Assembly: GCA_030153205.1 (NCBI GenBank)
Contig: JASLHV010000045.1
Span: 1 to 25,338 of the forward strand
DNA length: 25,338 nucleotides
Direction: 5' to 3'
From: Roseiarcus sp.
GTDB lineage: Bacteria > Pseudomonadota > Alphaproteobacteria > Rhizobiales > Beijerinckiaceae
Position 1 is the stretch's first letter; the number at the start of each line of letters is the position of its first letter. Positions 21,725 to 25,338 of the stretch are shown piece by piece. The notes beneath the pieces were generated by a model. The model did not search any database and was not told the DNA's origin. It saw only the letters and a list, made by a program, of their open reading frames with translations. The translations under genes and the position numbers were made by a program.

Positions 21725-23104
21725 ATGACCGCTCCGGCGATCAAAACAACCTTTTCGCGGCCGCGCCTGCTCTGGCGGGAACTCACGCGGGCGATCGCCG
21801 ATCTTCTGCCCAAGGGACTTTACGCCCGCTCTCTGCTGATCGTGATCCTGCCGATGGTTCTTCTGCAGACGGCGGTCGCCTATATTTTCATGGAGCGCCA
21901 CTGGGAGCTGGTCACGCACCGCCTGTCGGCGGCGGTGGCGCGCGATATCGGCGCGGCGCTCGATCTCTATCGCGACTTTCCGCCGGCCGCTGGCGATGAC
22001 CGCTTAAAAACCATCTGCGCCGAACGTTTTCATATCGACGTGGAGCTGATGGCGCCGGGGCCCTTGCCGCCGCCCCTGCCCAAGACTTTTTTCAGCGAGC
22101 TCGATCCCCTGACCCGCGCGCTGCCGGATGAGATTTCCAAACAGGTGCATCGTCCCTTCTGGCTGGACACGGTGGGGCGTTCGGGTCTCATCGAAATTCG
22201 CATCGATCTCGGCGACGGCGTCCTGCGGATGATCACGCATCGCAACCTCGCCTATGAACCGAACGTCCATATTTTCATTCTATGGATGCTCGGCGCTTCG
22301 ATCGTACTTCTGGCCGTCGCGATTCTATTTCTACGCAATCAGATCCGACCGATCTTGCGGCTTGCGCATGCGGCGGAGGATTTCGGCAAGGGACGCGACT
22401 TCGAATTCCGTCCGCATGGCGCGCGCGAGGTCAGGCAGGCGGGCTACGCTTTCATCGAGATGAAGCGGCGGGTCGAGCGTGCGCTGGAACAGCGCACGGC
22501 CATGCTGAACGGCGTCAGCCATGATCTGCGCACCATTCTGACGCGGTTCAAACTTTCGCTTGCGGTGATGGAGGGCGAGGCCGAGATCGGGCTGTTGCAA
22601 AACGACGTCGAGGAAATGCAACGGATGCTCGAGGCCTATCTCGCCTTCGCTCGCGGCGACGGCGGCGAGGCAGCGGCGGCGACGGATCTGGGCGCGATGC
22701 TCGAAGAGCTGAAATCCGACGCCGAGCGCCAGGGCGCTTCGGTCAGCGTCGAGACCAATGGCAATCTCGACGTCAAGCTACGGCCAAACGCCTTCAAACG
22801 CTGTCTCGCCAATCTGGTCGGCAATGCGGCGCGGCATGGAACCCACATCGCCTTGCAGGCGACACGGGAGCAGCGATTCGTTTCGGTGAATGTCGACGAC
22901 GACGGACCGGGCATCGCGCCCGAACATCGCGAAGATGTGTTCCGGCCCTTCTACCGGCTCGACGAAGCGCGCAACCAGGATGAAAGCGGCGCCGGCCTTG
23001 GCCTCGCGATTGCGCGGGACATCGCCCGCTCGCATGGCGGCGACATCACGCTCGGCGCAAGCCCGATGGGGGGCTTACGCGCCAGCGTGCGGGTTCCAGT
23101 TTGA
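21725..23104 (+). CDS. EnvZ-like sensor histidine kinase
   Basis: 459 residues. Membrane helices at about 36-56 and 183-203 flank a periplasmic sensor domain of about 125 residues. A HAMP segment follows (about 204-256), then the H-box with His266 (VSHDLRT), N-box NLVGNAARH (363-371), G1 DDDGPGI (391-397) and G2 GAGLGLA (422-428). The residue after HDLRT is Ile instead of the usual Pro, which in other kinases affects phosphatase activity. Genes order and subfamily suggest it pairs with the PetR-like regulator encoded upstream. The ribosome site before the ATG is weak, and the inverted-repeat element lies just upstream. Confidence 0.92.
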   Translation: MTAPAIKTTFSRPRLLWRELTRAIADLLPKGLYARSLLIVILPMVLLQTAVAYIFMERHWELVTHRLSAAVARDIGAALDLYRDFPPAAGDDRLKTICAERFHIDVELMAPGPLPPPLPKTFFSELDPLTRALPDEISKQVHRPFWLDTVGRSGLIEIRIDLGDGVLRMITHRNLAYEPNVHIFILWMLGASIVLLAVAILFLRNQIRPILRLAHAAEDFGKGRDFEFRPHGAREVRQAGYAFIEMKRRVERALEQRTAMLNGVSHDLRTILTRFKLSLAVMEGEAEIGLLQNDVEEMQRMLEAYLAFARGDGGEAAAATDLGAMLEELKSDAERQGASVSVETNGNLDVKLRPNAFKRCLANLVGNAARHGTHIALQATREQRFVSVNVDDDGPGIAPEHREDVFRPFYRLDEARNQDESGAGLGLAIARDIARSHGGDITLGASPMGGLRASVRVPV

Positions 23105-23118
23105 GGGAGAGCCCCGGC

Positions 23119-23442
23119 TCAGACCGAGGCGTTGATCCAGCGGAGCAATTCGCTCTTCGGCGCGGCCCCGGTCTTCTGGGCGGACAATTTGCCGTCCTTG
23201 AAGATCATCAAGGTCGGGATCGAACGGATGCCCAGCTTGGTGGTGACTGCCGGATTCTCGTCGATATTGAATTTGGCGATCTTGACCTTGCCCTTCATCT
23301 CGCTGGCGATTTCCTCCAGCGACGGCCCGATCATCCGGCACGGCCCACACCATTCGGCCCAGAAATCGACCACGACGGGCTCGCTTGCCTTCAGAACGTC
23401 GGAATCCCAGCTCGCGTCAGTGACCTTTGCGGTAGCGGACAT
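23119..23442 (-). CDS. trxA: Thioredoxin
   Basis: 107 residues, the size of TrxA. Active site WCGPC at 31-35, preceded by VVVDFWAEW, and the cis-proline Pro76 in RSIPTLMIF. The fold is complete through KSELLRWI. It is a cytosolic dithiol reductant serving ribonucleotide reductase, PAPS reductase and peroxidases. GAGG precedes the ATG at 23442. It is convergent with the kinase gene (14 bases apart) and lies downstream of csaA on the same strand. Confidence 0.97.
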   Translation of the reverse strand: MSATAKVTDASWDSDVLKASEPVVVDFWAEWCGPCRMIGPSLEEIASEMKGKVKIAKFNIDENPAVTTKLGIRSIPTLMIFKDGKLSAQKTGAAPKSELLRWINASV

Positions 23443-23538
23443 GATTGCCTCGAGAGAAAAATACGCGGGACCAAGCCCGCGACGACTGATAGGTAAGAAG
23501 CAGGGCCGGAGGCGTCAAGTCGGAGGGCGGCCCGCGTC

Positions 23539-23895
23539 TCAGAACAGCCTGCCGCCATTAGGCACGCTCCGGCTCGGCCCGATCAGCACCACCTCGCCGT
23601 CAGCGTCGGGGAAGCCGAGGGTCAGCACTTCAGACATGAAAGGTCCAATCTGCCGGGGCGGGAAATTGACCACAGCGGCGACCTGCCGGCCGACAAGGCT
23701 CTCCGGCTGATAATGTTTGGTGATCTGCGCCGAGGATTTCTTCACCCCGATCACCGGGCCGAAATCGATGGTCAGCCGGTAGGCGGGCTTGCGCGCTTGA
23801 GGAAAGACATCCGCCGAGATGATCGTCCCGACGCGGATGTCGACCTTGAGGAAGTCGGCAAACGCGATATGCACGGCGGCGCCAGCGGCTTCCAT
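23539..23895 (-). CDS. csaA: CsaA-type tRNA-binding-domain protein
   Basis: 118 residues forming one OB-fold tRNA-binding domain. Diagnostic segments are FLKVDIRVGTI (15-25), KPAYRLTIDFGPVIG (36-50), SSAQITKHY and GRQVAAVVNFPPRQIG, then SEVLTLGF. This is the CsaA pattern, known as a small chaperone with export-related activity in Bacillus. The GAGGAGG ribosome site sets the start at 23895. It is divergent from the Lrp/AsnC gene, and 96 bases upstream of thioredoxin on the same strand. Confidence 0.92.
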   Translation of the reverse strand: MEAAGAAVHIAFADFLKVDIRVGTIISADVFPQARKPAYRLTIDFGPVIGVKKSSAQITKHYQPESLVGRQVAAVVNFPPRQIGPFMSEVLTLGFPDADGEVVLIGPSRSVPNGGRLF

Positions 23896-24050
23896 GGCAA
23901 CCTCCTCCTTGTGACTTTCGCCGGCCTTCCGGCGCGGCGTTCATCGCGCGGGCTGACGGGCGGGTCAAGACGCGCGCTTCTTTCCCGAAAGCGGCAAAAG
24001 ACGGTACAATCGCTCTTCGCATCCCGGCGCGCTTCAAACAAAAGGGCAAG

Positions 24051-24524
24051 ATGACGCTCGATGAAACCGACCGCCTGATCTTGCGCGCGCTCCAGCGCGA
24101 GGGGCGGCTGACGAGTCAGGAGCTCGCCGACAAGATCGGCCTTTCGGCCTCGCAATGCGCGCGGCGCCGACAGCGACTGGAGGAGGACGGGATCATCAGC
24201 GGCTATCGCGCGACGATAGACGTCGCCAAGGCTGGCGCGGCGATCATCGCCCTCATCCGCATTGTAATGTCGGCGCATTCAAAGGAGAATGCCGCCACTT
24301 TCCGACGCCTGGTAGAGACGACGCCGGAGATTCTCGACGCCTGGGTCCTGACCGGCGAAGCCGACTATCTCCTGCGCGTCGCCGTCGCCGATCTCGCGTC
24401 GCTCAACGAATTCGTGCAAGACGTGCTGCTGCCGCAGCCGATCGTGGCGCGCGTGCAATCGCAGATCGTTCTATCGGAACTCAAAAGCAATGGGCCGATC
24501 CCCATCCATTCGCATCGTTCTTAA
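24051..24524 (+). CDS. Lrp/AsnC-family transcriptional regulator
   Basis: 157 residues. The N-terminal HTH spans about 2-62: DETDRLILRALQREGRLTSQ, ELADKIGLSASQCARRRQRL and GIISGYRATID. The C-terminal RAM ligand-binding domain follows, with the conserved DAWVLTGEADYLLRVAVADL (about 100-119). Members respond to amino acids and control amino-acid metabolism genes. The ATG has AAAGGG upstream. It is divergent from csaA and followed 15 bases later by glutathione peroxidase. Its ligand cannot be told from sequence. Confidence 0.93.
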   Translation: MTLDETDRLILRALQREGRLTSQELADKIGLSASQCARRRQRLEEDGIISGYRATIDVAKAGAAIIALIRIVMSAHSKENAATFRRLVETTPEILDAWVLTGEADYLLRVAVADLASLNEFVQDVLLPQPIVARVQSQIVLSELKSNGPIPIHSHRS

Positions 24525-24539
24525 GGAATCGCGCCATTG

Positions 24540-25037
24540 ATGGAGCCGCTCGATGCTATTGGCCTGAAGACGATCGACGGGCGCGAACAAAGTTTTGGCG
24601 ATTATGCCGGCAAGACGAAGCTCGTCGTCAATGTCGCGAGCCAATGCGGTTTCACGCCGCAATATGCCGGGCTGGAGGCGCTCTATAGAAAATATCGCGA
24701 GCGCGGCCTCGTCGTACTCGGTTTTCCCTGTGATCAATTCGGCCATCAAGAGCCCGGCGACGAAGCGACCATTCGGAATTTCTGTTCCGAAAATTTCGAC
24801 GTGACCTTTCCGCTCTTCGCCAAGATCGAGGTCAACGGCGCGAATGTTCATCCGCTCTATCGCGCGCTGAAGAGCAGAGCGCCAGGCCTTTTCGGTACGC
24901 AAGCGATCAAATGGAATTTCACGAAGTTTCTGGTCGATCGTGATGGCGCGACAGTACGTCGCTATGCCCCGACGGATCGGCCGGAGGCGATCGTGGGAGA
25001 TATTGAGCGGGCGTTGGGCCGTTCTCCTCCCCTTTGA
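24540..25037 (+). CDS. Glutathione peroxidase-family protein (Cys-type, probably thioredoxin-dependent)
   Basis: 165 residues from the ATG at 24540; a TTG at 24537 has better spacing to AGGA and could be the true start. Peroxidatic Cys36 sits in VNVASQCGFTPQY, then FPCDQFGHQEPG (62-73) with Gln70, and KWNFTKFLVDRDG with Trp125 and Asn126, completing the family's Cys-Gln-Trp-Asn set. The usual Asn of PCNQF is Asp here. Cys64 and Cys82 are also present; Cys82 is placed as the resolving cysteine of thioredoxin-dependent members. It reduces hydroperoxides in the cytosol. It is probably co-transcribed with the Lrp-type gene. Confidence 0.92.
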   Translation: MEPLDAIGLKTIDGREQSFGDYAGKTKLVVNVASQCGFTPQYAGLEALYRKYRERGLVVLGFPCDQFGHQEPGDEATIRNFCSENFDVTFPLFAKIEVNGANVHPLYRALKSRAPGLFGTQAIKWNFTKFLVDRDGATVRRYAPTDRPEAIVGDIERALGRSPPL

Positions 25038-25062
25038 AAACGGAGGAGGACGAAATGCGGCT

Positions 25063-25338
25063 CTACGCCGCGCCTCTCTGCGCGTAGCCGTGCTGGCGGT
25101 TCAGCGCCTCGAGCAAATCGGCAGCAGCCTCGGCGATCACTGTGCCTGGCGGGAAGATGGCGTCGGCGCCTGCTTTGCGAAGCGCATCGAAATCCTGCGG
25201 CGGGACGACGCCGCCAACGACGATCATGATGTCGGGACGGCCGGCGTCGCCAAGAGCGCCTTTCAAGGCCGGCACCAAGCTTAGATGCCCAGCGGCGAGC
25301 GAGGATACGCCGACGATATGGACGTCGTTCTCCACCGC
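25063..25338 (-). CDS. scpA: Methylmalonyl-CoA mutase-type enzyme, C-terminal end (partial)
   Basis: The visible 92 residues, cut by the window edge, are the C-terminal half of a B12-binding domain: ENDVHIVGVSSLAAGH, RPDIMIVVGGVVPPQDFDAL and GADAIFPPGTVIAEAA. The SxL and GG parts of the DxHxxG-SxL-GG cobalamin motif are seen; the DxHxxG part lies outside. The family converts succinyl-CoA and methylmalonyl-CoA in propionate and branched-chain degradation (EC 5.4.99.2). The ethylmalonyl-CoA mutase of the ethylmalonyl-CoA pathway has a similar end and cannot be excluded. The stop is 25 bases from the convergent glutathione peroxidase gene. Confidence 0.9.
   Translation of the reverse strand, partial: AVENDVHIVGVSSLAAGHLSLVPALKGALGDAGRPDIMIVVGGVVPPQDFDALRKAGADAIFPPGTVIAEAAADLLEALNRQHGYAQRGAA

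Noticed and set aside
25024..25048. CTCCTCC ... GGAGGAG dyad at the end of the peroxidase gene, considered as a terminator
   Set aside because: The stem overlaps the coding end, has no T-run and an 11-base loop.
1..25338. CRISPR arrays, toxin-antitoxin pairs, phage or defence genes
   Set aside because: No regularly spaced direct repeats, Cas, toxin, integrase or transposase signatures were found.

Overview
The window is a GC-rich alphaproteobacterial chromosome segment, most like Hyphomicrobiales (Rhizobiales, Beijerinckiaceae/Methylocystaceae-like). This rests on protein styles: a PetP/PetR-type MarR plus response-regulator pair beside ilvE, a rhizobial-type sugar ABC transporter, a small protein with a DPRHWRDRAEEAR motif typical of the order, and intergenic palindromic repeats. 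The assignment is by recognition; no search was run.

Layout. 1-1.6 kb: one intact SDR dehydrogenase (minus) lies between the wreckage of a sugar-utilisation locus, a frameshifted LacI-type regulator start (plus) and a multiply frameshifted XylH/RbsC-like permease C-terminus (minus) whose last codon overlaps the SDR start. 1.6-6.9 kb: sparse accessory stretch of small, mostly unrecognised proteins (a secreted helical protein, a secreted GlcG/HbpS-like protein, two related one-helix membrane proteins, a secreted four-cysteine peptide, several cytosolic small proteins) with long gene-poor gaps. 6.96-7.04 kb: tRNA-Leu(CAG). 7.1-9.2 kb: an aldo/keto reductase and a divergent LysR regulator sharing a promoter with a perfect 20-bp palindrome. 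9.2-12.1 kb: minus-strand run of quinone-oxidoreductase-like MDR, DUF305 protein and periplasmic YVTN beta-propeller protein. 12.4-15.9 kb: enoyl-CoA hydratase, a small unknown protein, malate synthase A and a translationally coupled membrane protein. 16.1-19.0 kb: a complete sugar-type ABC importer (binding protein, permease, single-domain ATPase), with structured leader, intercistronic hairpin and extragenic repeats. 19.2-23.1 kb: ilvE (minus), then petP-like MarR, petR-like response regulator and a histidine kinase (plus), the last two separated by a 93-bp inverted-repeat element. 23.1-25.3 kb: thioredoxin, CsaA, Lrp/AsnC regulator, glutathione peroxidase and the C-terminal end of a methylmalonyl-CoA-mutase-type enzyme.

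How it fits together. Much of the right half concerns acyl-CoA and C2/C3 carbon flow (enoyl-CoA hydratase, malate synthase, B12-dependent mutase), branched-chain amino acids (ilvE, possibly the Lrp protein) and thiol redox (thioredoxin plus a Cys-type peroxidase that probably uses it). The petP/petR/kinase group is probably a regulator of respiratory or envelope functions, as known for the Rhodobacter petPR pair. I see no phage, CRISPR array, transposase or defence system. The least explained items are the structured intergenic elements, the decayed sugar locus and the accessory small-protein block.
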